Of a stretch of 17,613 nt of DNA, positions 1 through 6,789 are shown one piece after another. The stretch is from Nanohaloarchaea archaeon PL-Br10_U2g27. Lineage in GTDB: Archaea; Nanohalarchaeota; Nanosalinia; Nanosalinales; Nanosalinaceae. The translations under genes were made by a program, and so were the position numbers. A model generated the notes under the pieces. It did no database searches and was not told the origin of the DNA. It saw only the letters and a program-made list of their open reading frames with translations. The first letter of the stretch is position 1. Every line of letters begins with the position of its first letter. The stretch lies in the NCBI GenBank assembly GCA_001564035.1, contig LKMX01000010.1, positions 1 through 17,613 on the forward strand. The letters are read 5' to 3'.

Positions 1-458
1 GATCTCAGCTTTCTTATATCGTGCTCAAGCATGTGTTTTGTTTCAAGTATGTCGGAGAAACTGGATAGGGTTTGGTTAACTCGCTGCTCGGCCTGTTGTT
101 TTCTCTGCATAAACTCGTCGTGTAAAGGGCTCTGTGGAGATACAAATATTGATTCTGTAATCCTCTTCGAGGTGTATCCGAGATCGTCCTCGTATTTATC
201 AGGGGCGCTTACTATTGTGCCGTAAGCAGTTCCTTGGCCGCCGCCCTTTCCTTTTAGTTTCCTGATAGGTGATCCGAACAAGTCCTCGATACTTAGGCCT
301 CTATTCTCAAGCTCGTTGTAGCTCGATAGTTTGCCTTTTCTGATATCGGATAATGCATTTTCTGCTTCTTCTGATAGGCCTCGTTCGCCTTCTTTGTAAA
401 GCGTGAATGTGTGGCCGAACTTGCATGTATCGGGTTCTTCAGATTTTCTTGAGGACAT
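1..458 (-). CDS. Hypothetical protein, C-terminus cut by the window edge
   Basis: An open frame of about 152 codons runs from an ATG at 458 off the left edge with no stop. The visible part begins MSSRKSEEPDTC and is hydrophilic and charged. It contains a Gly-rich stretch (KGKGGGQGTAYG, about residues 69-80), then a Lys/Glu/Gln-rich helical segment likely to form a coiled coil, ending at the edge near HMLEHDIRKLR. I see no signal peptide or membrane segment and do not recognise the family. Coding is supported by the long open frame, codon use like the neighbours, two AGGCCT copies both in the Gly-Leu frame, and a TATA-like element 30-39 bases upstream. It is divergent from the gene starting at 540. 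It could be a DNA- or RNA-associated coiled-coil protein, but nothing here shows that. Confidence 0.8.
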   Translation of the reverse strand, partial: MSSRKSEEPDTCKFGHTFTLYKEGERGLSEEAENALSDIRKGKLSSYNELENRGLSIEDLFGSPIRKLKGKGGGQGTAYGTIVSAPDKYEDDLGYTSKRITESIFVSPQSPLHDEFMQRKQQAEQRVNQTLSSFSDILETKHMLEHDIRKLR

Positions 459-487
459 GTATGTTATTATTTTTGGTAAAAGTTCTA

Positions 488-497
488 CTTAAAAATA
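488..497 (-). promoter_or_regulatory. Candidate TATA box for the left-edge gene
   Basis: On the minus strand this reads TATTTTTAAG. Its centre is about 34 bases upstream of the ATG at 458, consistent with an archaeal promoter and a leader of only a few bases. The 81-base divergent spacer must hold promoters for both flanking genes. Confidence 0.4.
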
Positions 498-505
498 GGC
501 TAGAG

Positions 506-513
506 CTATTAAA
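506..513 (+). promoter_or_regulatory. Candidate TATA box for the 540-4285 gene run
   Basis: The sequence CTATTAAA is centred about 30 bases upstream of the ATG at 540. No Shine-Dalgarno sequence precedes that ATG, so a short leader or a leaderless transcript is likely. The match to an archaeal TATA box is moderate. Confidence 0.35.
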
Positions 514-539
514 CCTCTTTGACGCATTAATTTGCAGAG

Positions 540-995
540 ATGAAAGTCCTGTTGAAGAGACGGTTAAATCCTTTTTTACTGGTTACAACGCTTGTAGTGC
601 TTTCGCTGCTTGCAGGATTATCAATAATTTATCAGACACAGTTTGACGAAATTATGAGCGAAAATCAAGAAATGGAAGAACAGTTAGCGGCGGAAAAGGC
701 CTCTGCTGAAGAGCTCCAGAATAAGACTGATGCGCAGGAAGAGGAGATAGCAAACCTTGAGAACCGTACCCAAGAACTTGAACTAGAGGCTGAGGAAGCT
801 GAGGCCTCGTCAGAGGAAAGAGATGAAACCGTTGAGTCTCTCCAAAGCCAGTTAGAAAGCCTTGATCAGGACTTGGCTGATGTAAGAGATGAGCGAGATG
901 CATTGAATCTTAAAATGACGAATATATGCGACGACGATCAAAAAAGCAGTACTGCTGAAGAAGAATGTTCGGTGTGGGAAAACGATGAGAGTTGA
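540..995 (+). CDS. Small membrane-anchored coiled-coil protein
   Basis: This 151-residue protein has a basic N-terminus (MKVLLKRR), one hydrophobic helix at about residues 11-30, and then an almost uninterrupted Glu/Gln-rich heptad region at about 35-125 that should form a long coiled coil. The C-terminal tail is acidic with two cysteines (about 129 and 142). The topology is that of a bitopic membrane protein with an extended rod, like many small division or envelope scaffold proteins, but I cannot assign a family. It overlaps the next gene by 11 bases, which implies co-translation, and it leads a run containing a MoxR ATPase and a DUF58 protein. A role as a membrane scaffold for that pair is inference from position only. 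Confidence 0.85.
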   Translation: MKVLLKRRLNPFLLVTTLVVLSLLAGLSIIYQTQFDEIMSENQEMEEQLAAEKASAEELQNKTDAQEEEIANLENRTQELELEAEEAEASSEERDETVESLQSQLESLDQDLADVRDERDALNLKMTNICDDDQKSSTAEEECSVWENDES

Positions 996-1719
996 AGACC
1001 TTTTCAAAAGATTGAAGAGAGAATACCTGAAAGTCAACCTTGTTCAAAGCGGGTTAGATACAGCGATATTCGTACTGGCAGCTAATCTAATATTTTTCTT
1101 TGCAGGCCTCTCCACAAATCTGGTTTACTTGGTTCCGGCCGCTGCATTGTTTTTCATAGCAGATTTTATGTATAGAAGCAGAGACTATACTGTTGAGATC
1201 TATGAGGCCGAGAACAGTGAGCTCCACGAAATACTGCGTACGGCCCGCGATAATTTGGACAGAAGGGATGAAGTCTCTGAGGCCTTGTTCGATGACTTGA
1301 TGAGTAAGGCCCGTTCAATCTCATCTGAAAGTATTATACCGGGGGAAACTGTTACAAAAAAGGTTTTTCTGCTCGGCGGATTAAGTATTTTGACTGCGGT
1401 ATCCGGTTTAGTTGTTCCATTGGCGGATGTAGATGTTGATGCTGTCTATTCTTCAGTTCCGCAACTCTCTGACTTCGGTGACGATACTGGAGATTACTTG
1501 GGTGAAGGAGGAGATGTTATGGGTGATGAAGCTGATCTTGAGGAGCTTGGAACTTCTATAGACGTTGATGTAGAAGGAGAGGGAGAGAGCTTTGAAGAAG
1601 GCGTGAGCTCAGAGTATAACGAATCTGAGTTGCGTTTTGAGGCCTCTGACTCCGAGATTGATGAGGGGGAGGAGCTTGCCCGAGAGTTCAGTCTTGCGGT
1701 CCAGGAGTTAGAGAATTAA
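985..1719 (+). CDS. Three-helix membrane protein with a long acidic tail, next to moxR
   Basis: This 244-residue protein has a basic amphipathic N-terminus, two close membrane helices at about 21-42 and 45-62, a charged helical loop (about 66-124), a third membrane helix at about 127-147, and a tail of roughly 95 residues rich in Asp, Glu, Gly and Ser. With the N-terminus inside by the positive-inside rule, the acidic tail would be extracellular, fitting high salt. It overlaps the preceding coiled-coil gene and lies 27 bases before the MoxR gene. MoxR/DUF58 pairs in bacteria and archaea are commonly accompanied by poorly conserved membrane proteins, and this is the likely local example (inference). 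I recognise no named domain. The start at 985 is supported by the short overlap. Confidence 0.85.
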   Translation: MRVEDLFKRLKREYLKVNLVQSGLDTAIFVLAANLIFFFAGLSTNLVYLVPAAALFFIADFMYRSRDYTVEIYEAENSELHEILRTARDNLDRRDEVSEALFDDLMSKARSISSESIIPGETVTKKVFLLGGLSILTAVSGLVVPLADVDVDAVYSSVPQLSDFGDDTGDYLGEGGDVMGDEADLEELGTSIDVDVEGEGESFEEGVSSEYNESELRFEASDSEIDEGEELAREFSLAVQELEN

Positions 1720-1724
1720 TAAAT
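1716..1724 (+). promoter_or_regulatory. Candidate TATA box overlapping the upstream stop codon, for moxR
   Basis: TTAATAAAT is centred 27 bases before the ATG at 1747, the classic spacing for a leaderless archaeal transcript, and no Shine-Dalgarno sequence lies before that ATG. The box contains the TAA stop (1717-1719) of the preceding gene, so an internal promoter appears to be built on the gene boundary. Confidence 0.5.
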
Positions 1725-1746
1725 CGTAGATGCGCATTATTATTGT

Positions 1747-2709
1747 ATGAAACTTTCCGGCGCGAAGTCAGTCGAATACAATAAAGTGAATGAAAAAATC
1801 GCCGAAATCAAAAATGAAGTTGGAAAAGTGATAGTAGGCCAGCAGGATGTAATCGACCAAGTCATGGCTTGCATACTATGTGACGGCAATATTTTGCTTG
1901 AATCCAATCCTGGAATGGGTAAGACTAAGATGGCCTCGACATTCTCTCAGACGATGGGACTGGAATTTTCAAGGATTCAGAGCACACCAGACCTGATGCC
2001 TTCAGATATAACCGGCACACACATAATCGATGACTCGTCCGGAAGAGCAGAATTCATCTTTCAGAAAGGCCCGATATTTGCAAACATGGTGCTAGCAGAT
2101 GAGATCAACAGAGCCACTCCAAAAACACAGTCTGCTCTACTGGAAGCAATGCAGGAAAAACAAGTAACGGTGGGAAACAACAGCTACAGCCTGGAAAAAC
2201 CGTTCTTCTTAATCGCTACACAAAACCCTATCGAACAAGAAGGAACATATCCGTTGCCTGAAGCACAGAGAGACAGATTCCTGATGAAAATAAAACTAGA
2301 GTTTCCCGAACAGAATGAAGAAGTAGAAATTGTGGAAAGATTCTCGGAGACTCTAGACTACAAACCCAACCTGAAAAAAGTAATATCGAAGAAAGACTTG
2401 ATAAAACTCCAGGAATTCACAAGAAACGTGCCTATAGCCGATGATATAAGAGAGAAAGCAGTTCAAATAGTTCGAGCCACTCGAAAAAGAGAAGAACTCG
2501 ATTACGGAGCCTCACCAAGAGCAAGCATCAATCTCGTGCTAGCCGCAAAAGGCCACGCACTAATAGAAAACAGAAACCATGTCTCAGAAGAAGACCTAAT
2601 ACTCATGGCTAAACCTGTTTTAAGACACCGGATAGGCCTGAGCTTTGCAGCAGAAAAGAAAGGCCTGTCAGAAGACGATGTTATCGAGGAGATAATAGAA
2701 CAACCATGA
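1747..2709 (+). CDS. MoxR-family AAA+ ATPase
   Basis: This 320-residue protein has the full MoxR architecture and a typical family length. Walker A is at residues 54-60 (NPGMGKT), Walker B at 114-119 (MVLADE) followed by INRATPKTQSALLEAMQE, sensor 1 at Asn160 in the ATQNPIEQEGTYPLPEAQ segment, arginine-finger candidates Arg175/Arg177, and sensor 2 in the GASPRAS segment near residue 255. MoxR ATPases are cytoplasmic chaperone-like ATPases, usually encoded with VWA-domain partners and thought to assist assembly or metal insertion of protein complexes. The next gene, a DUF58 protein, starts inside the stop codon (ATGA), so the pair is translationally coupled. The specific client here is unknown; the two upstream membrane proteins are the obvious candidates. 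Confidence 0.95.
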   Translation: MKLSGAKSVEYNKVNEKIAEIKNEVGKVIVGQQDVIDQVMACILCDGNILLESNPGMGKTKMASTFSQTMGLEFSRIQSTPDLMPSDITGTHIIDDSSGRAEFIFQKGPIFANMVLADEINRATPKTQSALLEAMQEKQVTVGNNSYSLEKPFFLIATQNPIEQEGTYPLPEAQRDRFLMKIKLEFPEQNEEVEIVERFSETLDYKPNLKKVISKKDLIKLQEFTRNVPIADDIREKAVQIVRATRKREELDYGASPRASINLVLAAKGHALIENRNHVSEEDLILMAKPVLRHRIGLSFAAEKKGLSEDDVIEEIIEQP

Positions 2710-3566
2710 TAGAGGCAGACTTTCTGAACGAACTCCAGAATTTTCATCTGGCGTTAAAAAAGAACAGTACGGAAATAAGCCAGGGAGAGCAAGAAACAGA
2801 GTTCTCCGGCAGCGGAATGATATTCAAAGACCATAAAGAATACGCGCCCGGGGATGACATAAGAAGGATAGACTGGAAGGCCTATGCACGCACAAAAAAC
2901 TTTTACGTAAAGAGATACGAAGAGGAACGCAACGTTACGGTCCATATCATAGTTGACAGAAGCAGTTCAATGGACTTCGGTAAAATTAACAAGTACGAGT
3001 ACGGCGCTAAACTAGGCCTTGGATTAGCGTTTATGACGACAAAAACTAATGACCGGTTCAGGTTTTCGGTTTTCTCAGAGACCCTAACCGATTTAACGGC
3101 TGCGAGAAGGCATGCAAACCTCGTCAAGTTAGTGGAGACATTAAATGAGTTAAGAAAGACGCCTGACAGCAAAGTAGAGCGATGTATAACGCAGTATAGT
3201 AGCAGAATCAAAAACAAATCGGTAGTCGTTATCATATCGGACTTTTTGACAGATCTCGAACAGATAGAAGCAGGCCTCCAAAGCTTGAAAGGATCTCGTG
3301 TGGCATTGATCAACGTTTTCGATCAGGAAGAACTGGATCCAAGTTTTAGGGGCGATACAATACTTGAGGACCCGGAATCTAGCTCGACTTTGAGAGCATA
3401 CCTTTCTAAAAGCAAGAAATCAAGCTACAAGTCACGATTAAAGAACCATACTGAAGAGATAGAGGAACTATGTGAAAAATACGGTGCGGAATACCAACTT
3501 GTATCGACCGGAGGAGATTTCTTCGACTCATTTATAGATATGTGGAGCGCAGTAAACCATGAATGA
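2706..3566 (+). CDS. DUF58 protein with VWA-like metal-binding motif, MoxR partner
   Basis: This 286-residue protein carries the DUF58 signature between Tyr46 and Arg62 (YAPGDDIRRIDWKAYAR). It is followed by a VWA-like fold whose MIDAS-type motif Asp84-x-Ser86-x-Ser88 (DRSSSM) should bind a divalent metal. I see no membrane segment, whereas many DUF58 proteins have N-terminal helices, so this one is probably cytosolic and docks on the upstream membrane proteins. It overlaps the MoxR gene by 4 bases upstream and the phosphoesterase gene by 4 bases downstream. In characterised systems MoxR and VWA proteins form complexes in which the MIDAS domain contacts the substrate. The substrate cannot be inferred here. 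Confidence 0.93.
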   Translation: MIEADFLNELQNFHLALKKNSTEISQGEQETEFSGSGMIFKDHKEYAPGDDIRRIDWKAYARTKNFYVKRYEEERNVTVHIIVDRSSSMDFGKINKYEYGAKLGLGLAFMTTKTNDRFRFSVFSETLTDLTAARRHANLVKLVETLNELRKTPDSKVERCITQYSSRIKNKSVVVIISDFLTDLEQIEAGLQSLKGSRVALINVFDQEELDPSFRGDTILEDPESSSTLRAYLSKSKKSSYKSRLKNHTEEIEELCEKYGAEYQLVSTGGDFFDSFIDMWSAVNHE

Positions 3567-4285
3567 CTCAGTTCGAAATAATTGACTCAATTCCAGCAGT
3601 ATACTTTCCAGAAATAAGTACTGTCGCAGTTTCAGACCTTCACCTAGGCCTAGAAGCCAGCATGACATCCAACGGATACTACGTTCCAGAGTTCCAACTG
3701 GAGAAAGTCAAAAAAGAACTGGAAAAATGCTTCGAAGAAACTCAGGCATCCACAATCGTGCTGAATGGAGACCTGAAAAACGAATTCTCAACAAGCTACT
3801 CTGAGAAAAAAGAAGTCTCAGAGCTTCTCAAGTTCTTAAAAACAGTGTTTGAAAAAGTAGTAGTGGTCAAAGGCAACCACGACCTATTCCTTGAGGAAAC
3901 AGTTGAAGAAGAAGGCCTCAAAATGAGGGAAACCTTTCTGAAACAAAACGTGCTTTTTGCCCACGGACATCAAGAACTAGACACAGAGAAGAATTACGAT
4001 ACTGTTGTTATAGGCCATGAGCATCCTGCTCTATCCTTAGAAGATGATATAGGACATGTCGAAAAAATCCCCTGTCTTCTACACAGCAAAAATGGTCAAG
4101 GCCTGGAGATAATCGTTCTACCTGCGTTTTCTCACATATCAAATGGTTCTGAAGTCAATAACATTTCTGAATCGGACTTGCTCTCCCCGGTGATTAAAAA
4201 TAATTTTGAGTTGAATAGTATGACTGCGATAGCGGTTTCCCGCGAGGGAGGGGTTTACGACTTTGGCAGGCTTTCTAACTTGTAG
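3563..4285 (+). CDS. Archaeal metallophosphoesterase (SbcD/Mre11-related, calcineurin-like)
   Basis: This 240-residue protein has the five calcineurin-like metallophosphoesterase motifs in order: Asp25-x-His27 (DLHLG), Gly69-Asp70 (NGDLKNE), Gly104-Asn105-His106-Asp107, His134-Gly-His136, and Gly151-His152-Glu-His154-Pro. This order and length match the archaeal SbcD-related phosphoesterase family. It should bind two metal ions and hydrolyse phosphoester bonds; the physiological substrate (nucleic acid or small phosphoester) is not known for the family. It overlaps the DUF58 gene by ATGA and is probably the last gene of the run. Its 3' end overlaps the convergent MFS gene by 31 bases. In other archaea a homologue often sits beside a DEAD/DEAH helicase gene, which is not seen here. 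Confidence 0.9.
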   Translation: MTQFEIIDSIPAVYFPEISTVAVSDLHLGLEASMTSNGYYVPEFQLEKVKKELEKCFEETQASTIVLNGDLKNEFSTSYSEKKEVSELLKFLKTVFEKVVVVKGNHDLFLEETVEEEGLKMRETFLKQNVLFAHGHQELDTEKNYDTVVIGHEHPALSLEDDIGHVEKIPCLLHSKNGQGLEIIVLPAFSHISNGSEVNNISESDLLSPVIKNNFELNSMTAIAVSREGGVYDFGRLSNL

Positions 4286-5448
4286 AGTCTGACTGAGTAA
4301 AGGAGTATCAGGCCTGACACTATTCCGGCTGCAGCGAAAGACACTGATAGGCTTGTCAGCGATGCTATGGTGCCAGCGGCTAACGGTCCTGTGAACTGTC
4401 CGATGTGTTTGAAAAACTCCATAAATCCTACTAGTTCACTTTCTACGTCTTCGGGCGCTCTCAAGTCTAGCATGGTATGGATCGGCGGGCTCATACCGTT
4501 TGTAAGTGCTGCGGCGAAAAAGAAAAGTATTCCAAGTGTCAAAACGCTTTGAGAAAAATACATGGCAATGAGTATTGGTGTCAGCATGGAAGAGAATATT
4601 ATCAATGACTTATGCTGTCCTACTCTATCAGCGAACTCTCCGAAAAATATCTGGAAAGCTGACGGTAATGCTGCAAGACCAAATATGAAACCCATTTCAA
4701 TGAATGATGCGCCAACCTCGTCCAATGCCAGAGGCACTGCAAGCCAGTAAAAAGAAAATATTATTGAGTGCAGAAAAATTAACGTGTAAACAGGCCTTAT
4801 CTGGTCCCAGTTTGCTTTCAAATGGTGAAAATCATCGAAGTAGGTTTTCTTCCTGAAAAGCTTCTCGAAATTATTTACTGCGTCTGACTTAGGCCTGTAT
4901 CCTATATAGGCGAAATATACTAGTATTGCGAGCGAAGATGTCAGAATCCATAGTATGAATGGGAGCTGGAAACCGTATGACATGAGTAGATATCCGCCGA
5001 CTACAGGCCCTACAACTGCTGCTAGATTAACGCCTAGCAGAAAAACTGAAATGGATTCTCCTTCACTCTCCTCTTCAGAGGTCTTAAGAGCAAGACTCCA
5101 TCCACTATTCCATATAAGGCTTTTCGTGATCCCTTCAAACAGTTTGCCGGTAACTAGGAAAATCGGCGCCACACCTAAATAGGCGACTGCCGGTAACACG
5201 TTGAAAATTAGGCCTCCGAAAAACACGAACTTTTCTCCCACTCTCTGAACATAATTGCTTACTGGAATGTCCATGAGAATAGTTACGAGAGGAGGGAGTG
5301 AAACAAGAAAACCTATCAGGAATACGCTTTCAATATGCTGCTCGAAATAGATAGGTAGAAAGTTCCAGACCATTGACTGGCCTATCCATGCAACCAGCAT
5401 AACTAGTGAGAGATACTTTGTGGTCTTTGGAACTTCTTGAAGCGCCAT
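4255..5448 (-). CDS. Major facilitator superfamily transporter
   Basis: This 397-residue, very hydrophobic protein has about 12 predicted membrane helices, the standard MFS length, and a degenerate motif-A-like loop between helices 2 and 3 (DIPVSNYVQRVGEK). A Gly/Pro-rich helix resembling motif C (GVNLAAVVGPVVGGYLL) suggests an antiporter or exporter of the drug-efflux type. A charged central loop of about 35 residues separates the two six-helix halves. The start codon directly follows the stop of the upstream 78-residue gene (TAAATG), so the two are coupled. The 3' end overlaps the convergent phosphoesterase gene by 31 bases. The substrate cannot be told from sequence; efflux is an inference from the motif. 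Confidence 0.9.
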   Translation of the reverse strand: MALQEVPKTTKYLSLVMLVAWIGQSMVWNFLPIYFEQHIESVFLIGFLVSLPPLVTILMDIPVSNYVQRVGEKFVFFGGLIFNVLPAVAYLGVAPIFLVTGKLFEGITKSLIWNSGWSLALKTSEEESEGESISVFLLGVNLAAVVGPVVGGYLLMSYGFQLPFILWILTSSLAILVYFAYIGYRPKSDAVNNFEKLFRKKTYFDDFHHLKANWDQIRPVYTLIFLHSIIFSFYWLAVPLALDEVGASFIEMGFIFGLAALPSAFQIFFGEFADRVGQHKSLIIFSSMLTPILIAMYFSQSVLTLGILFFFAAALTNGMSPPIHTMLDLRAPEDVESELVGFMEFFKHIGQFTGPLAAGTIASLTSLSVSFAAAGIVSGLILLYSVRLYKLESLPKS

Positions 5449-5685
5449 TTAATATGTCACAAACTTTTCAGAATCTTCTTCCTCATCTTCAGAGGCCTTC
5501 CTCTCCTCTTTCTCTTTTTCCTTGCGCAAATACTCTTCTTTCGCCTTTTCCTTTAACTCCTCATACCGCTCCTTTGCAGGATCCTTATCTGAAGTGCCGG
5601 CCTCCTTCTTTTTAAGCTCTCTATACCGCTCACTGCTATCGTTGCTTCCTTTACTCGACTTAGCAGCATCCAAAAGCTTATTCAT
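5449..5685 (-). CDS. Small highly charged protein with a duplicated ERYxELK motif
   Basis: This 78-residue, Lys/Glu-rich protein has no membrane segment. The motif (S/K)ERYRELKKK near residues 18-26 recurs as KERYEELKEK near 38-47, followed by a Lys/Glu-rich helix and an acidic tail ending KFVTY. It is likely mostly helical or disordered. It starts inside the stop of the small membrane protein gene (ATGA) and its stop abuts the MFS start, so the three genes look like one operon. I do not recognise the family. A soluble regulator or linker for the membrane partners is possible but unproven. Codon use and two tight junctions support that it is real. Confidence 0.75.
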   Translation of the reverse strand: MNKLLDAAKSSKGSNDSSERYRELKKKEAGTSDKDPAKERYEELKEKAKEEYLRKEKEKEERKASEDEEEDSEKFVTY

Positions 5686-5897
5686 TTATCTCCACCTGTA
5701 AATGGAAGCATCTTCGACCAGTTTAAAGTCTTTTCAACGGTTTCGGCCGTATGCTCAACGGATTCCACAGACCTTTCCGCGGACTCCACAAAACTGTTCA
5801 AGTTTTTCAGAAGCAGCAACAAGTAACCTCCAAGTACTAAGGCTAGCAACTTCACGGCCACATCAAGATAAGCGTTTAAAACACCGACTTCTATCAT
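5682..5897 (-). CDS. Small single-span membrane protein with a short coiled coil
   Basis: From the ATG at 5897 the product is 71 residues: MIEVGVLNAY, one membrane helix at about 11-31 (VAVKLLALVLGGYLLLLL), then an amphipathic helix with repeating Ser-Val-Glu and Thr-Val-Glu units (about 35-55) and a short tail. A longer frame opens at an ATG at 5948, but a TATA box at 5922-5928 would then lie inside the coding region, and it sits 28 bases before the 5897 ATG, as expected for a leaderless mRNA. I therefore prefer the shorter form. It overlaps the charged 78-residue gene by ATGA. The layout resembles small YtxH/DUF948-like stress membrane proteins, although I cannot show homology. Confidence 0.72.
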   Translation of the reverse strand: MIEVGVLNAYLDVAVKLLALVLGGYLLLLLKNLNSFVESAERSVESVEHTAETVEKTLNWSKMLPFTGGDK

Positions 5898-5921
5898 AAC
5901 ACGTTTACAGAAAGGCCTCGC

Positions 5922-5928
5922 TTTATAA
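5922..5928 (-). promoter_or_regulatory. TATA box for the small membrane protein-MFS operon
   Basis: The minus strand reads TTATAAA, centred 28 bases upstream of the ATG at 5897. This position decides the start of the first gene and predicts a leaderless transcript. An AGGCCT palindrome (5913-5918) lies between the box and the start codon. Confidence 0.6.
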
Positions 5929-5946
5929 CTTTCGACACCAGCAAGC

Positions 5947-5954
5947 ATTAAAAG
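5947..5954 (+). promoter_or_regulatory. Candidate TATA box for the histone-fold gene
   Basis: ATTAAAAG is centred about 33 bases upstream of the ATG at 5984, implying a leader of about six bases. It lies back to back with the minus-strand TATA box at 5922-5928. Confidence 0.4.
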
Positions 5955-5983
5955 TCTGTAACCCGAATTTTTTACGTGATAAC

Positions 5984-6325
5984 ATGGTTGAAGTACCAGA
6001 AGACGTAGAAGTAGCAGAACTCCCGTTCACACACGCACGGATAAAGAGAATGGTGAGAGAACAAGCAAGCGAAGGCCAGTACGTTCGTTCAAATGTTTAC
6101 TATGGACTGAACCTGCTTCTAGGACAGATAGCAGAAGAAATAGTAGAGAATATGATGGAAACAGAAGCAGCATACGTGGAAAAACACCACTTAGACCACG
6201 CAGCAAGAAAATACGAAAAAGTAGAGAACATCCTCAAAGAAAAAGAAAGAGTTTCCAGAAAACTAGAGGCCTTAAGCGCAGATGTAGAAAAACTATCAAG
6301 AGAAGTAGAACAGACAGACCTGTAA
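5984..6325 (+). CDS. Histone-fold protein with a C-terminal coiled-coil extension
   Basis: This 113-residue protein begins with a short acidic leader followed by ELPFTHARIKRMVREQ (12-27), which matches helix 1 of the archaeal histone/NF-YC class (LPxARIKRxMK-like). A long central helix (about 33-62) follows, then a short strand and helix (AYVEKHHLDHAARKY, 63-77) corresponding to loop 2 and helix 3. Archaeal histones normally stop near residue 68. Here about 36 more residues (77-112) form a charged heptad-like helix, so the protein is half as long again. A role in DNA wrapping or bridging is likely by family; the tail could drive tetramerisation or bridging (inference). The main alternative is a histone-fold transcription factor subunit. 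It is a single-gene unit, with a T-rich stretch following. Confidence 0.72.
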   Translation: MVEVPEDVEVAELPFTHARIKRMVREQASEGQYVRSNVYYGLNLLLGQIAEEIVENMMETEAAYVEKHHLDHAARKYEKVENILKEKERVSRKLEALSADVEKLSREVEQTDL

Positions 6326-6357
6326 AATTCTCTCTGTTCTTAACCCGCGCTACCAAA

Positions 6358-6386
6358 TTTTCCTTTTTATCTTCACCTTATTTTTT
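6358..6386 (+). terminator. T-rich archaeal-type terminator region
   Basis: Three T tracts (TTTT, TTTTT and TTTTTT) lie within 30 bases downstream of the histone-fold stop. Archaeal RNA polymerase terminates at oligo-T runs in the non-template strand without needing a hairpin, and no stem-loop is evident here. Confidence 0.45.
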
Positions 6387-6414
6387 CCTACGTAACAGAA
6401 ATTTTCAGGCCTAA

Positions 6415-6422
6415 TATAAAAA
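6415..6422 (+). promoter_or_regulatory. TATA box for the HTH regulator
   Basis: TATAAAAA is centred about 27 bases upstream of the ATG at 6445, with no Shine-Dalgarno sequence before the ATG. This predicts a leaderless mRNA and fixes the start. An AGGCCT copy (6407-6412) lies directly upstream, where a BRE element would be. Confidence 0.6.
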
Positions 6423-6444
6423 TTATAACAGCGTTATCTAAATT

Positions 6445-6786
6445 ATGGATTTTGAATCAGAAGTAATCAGCGACGAATTTCTTCCAGCAGTCAGAAGTCT
6501 TATGGCAGAAGAACTTGCAGAAGACTACGGCTTGAAGCAGAAAGAGATAGCGGAGAAAATGGGGTTAACACAGCCAGCAGTAAGCCAGTACCTAAACAAA
6601 AAACGCGCCAGCAGAAAAATCCTAAGACGCATGAGAGACGATCCACAAGTAATGCTGATAATGGAAGAAGCCGCGTCCAAAGCAGCCAGAAACCACTCCT
6701 ACATCGAAGAATACCGACAAGTCCTAGAAACAGTAAGGGCAAAAGGCCTGATGAAAGAACAGTTCAAGAACACTGAAAAACTCTAA
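6445..6786 (+). CDS. COG2522-type helix-turn-helix transcriptional regulator
   Basis: The 113-residue protein has an N-terminal domain typical of archaeal COG2522 regulators: FLPAVRSLMAEEL (12-24), then YGLKQKEIAEKMGLTQPAVS (28-47), which is the helix-turn-helix, and a QYLNKKR end. In larger relatives this domain precedes a thiamine-phosphate synthase-like (ThiN) domain. Here it is followed only by a basic segment (54-65) and a helical tail of about 50 residues, so it is a stand-alone DNA-binding form. Its target genes cannot be inferred. The stop codon lies 3 bases from the stop of the convergent surface-protein gene, so one transcript probably terminates inside the other. Confidence 0.85.
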   Translation: MDFESEVISDEFLPAVRSLMAEELAEDYGLKQKEIAEKMGLTQPAVSQYLNKKRASRKILRRMRDDPQVMLIMEEAASKAARNHSYIEEYRQVLETVRAKGLMKEQFKNTEKL

Positions 6787-6789
6787 ACT

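Noticed and set aside
407..646. A plus-strand Cys-rich open frame of 79 codons crossing the divergent spacer
   Set aside because: It overlaps both the left-edge gene and the coiled-coil gene in other frames, and crosses the region where both TATA-like elements lie.
5898..5948. A longer form of the small membrane protein from the ATG at 5948
   Set aside because: The TATA box at 5922-5928 would be inside the coding region, and the extra residues add a Lys/Arg/Cys-containing stretch with no clear function.
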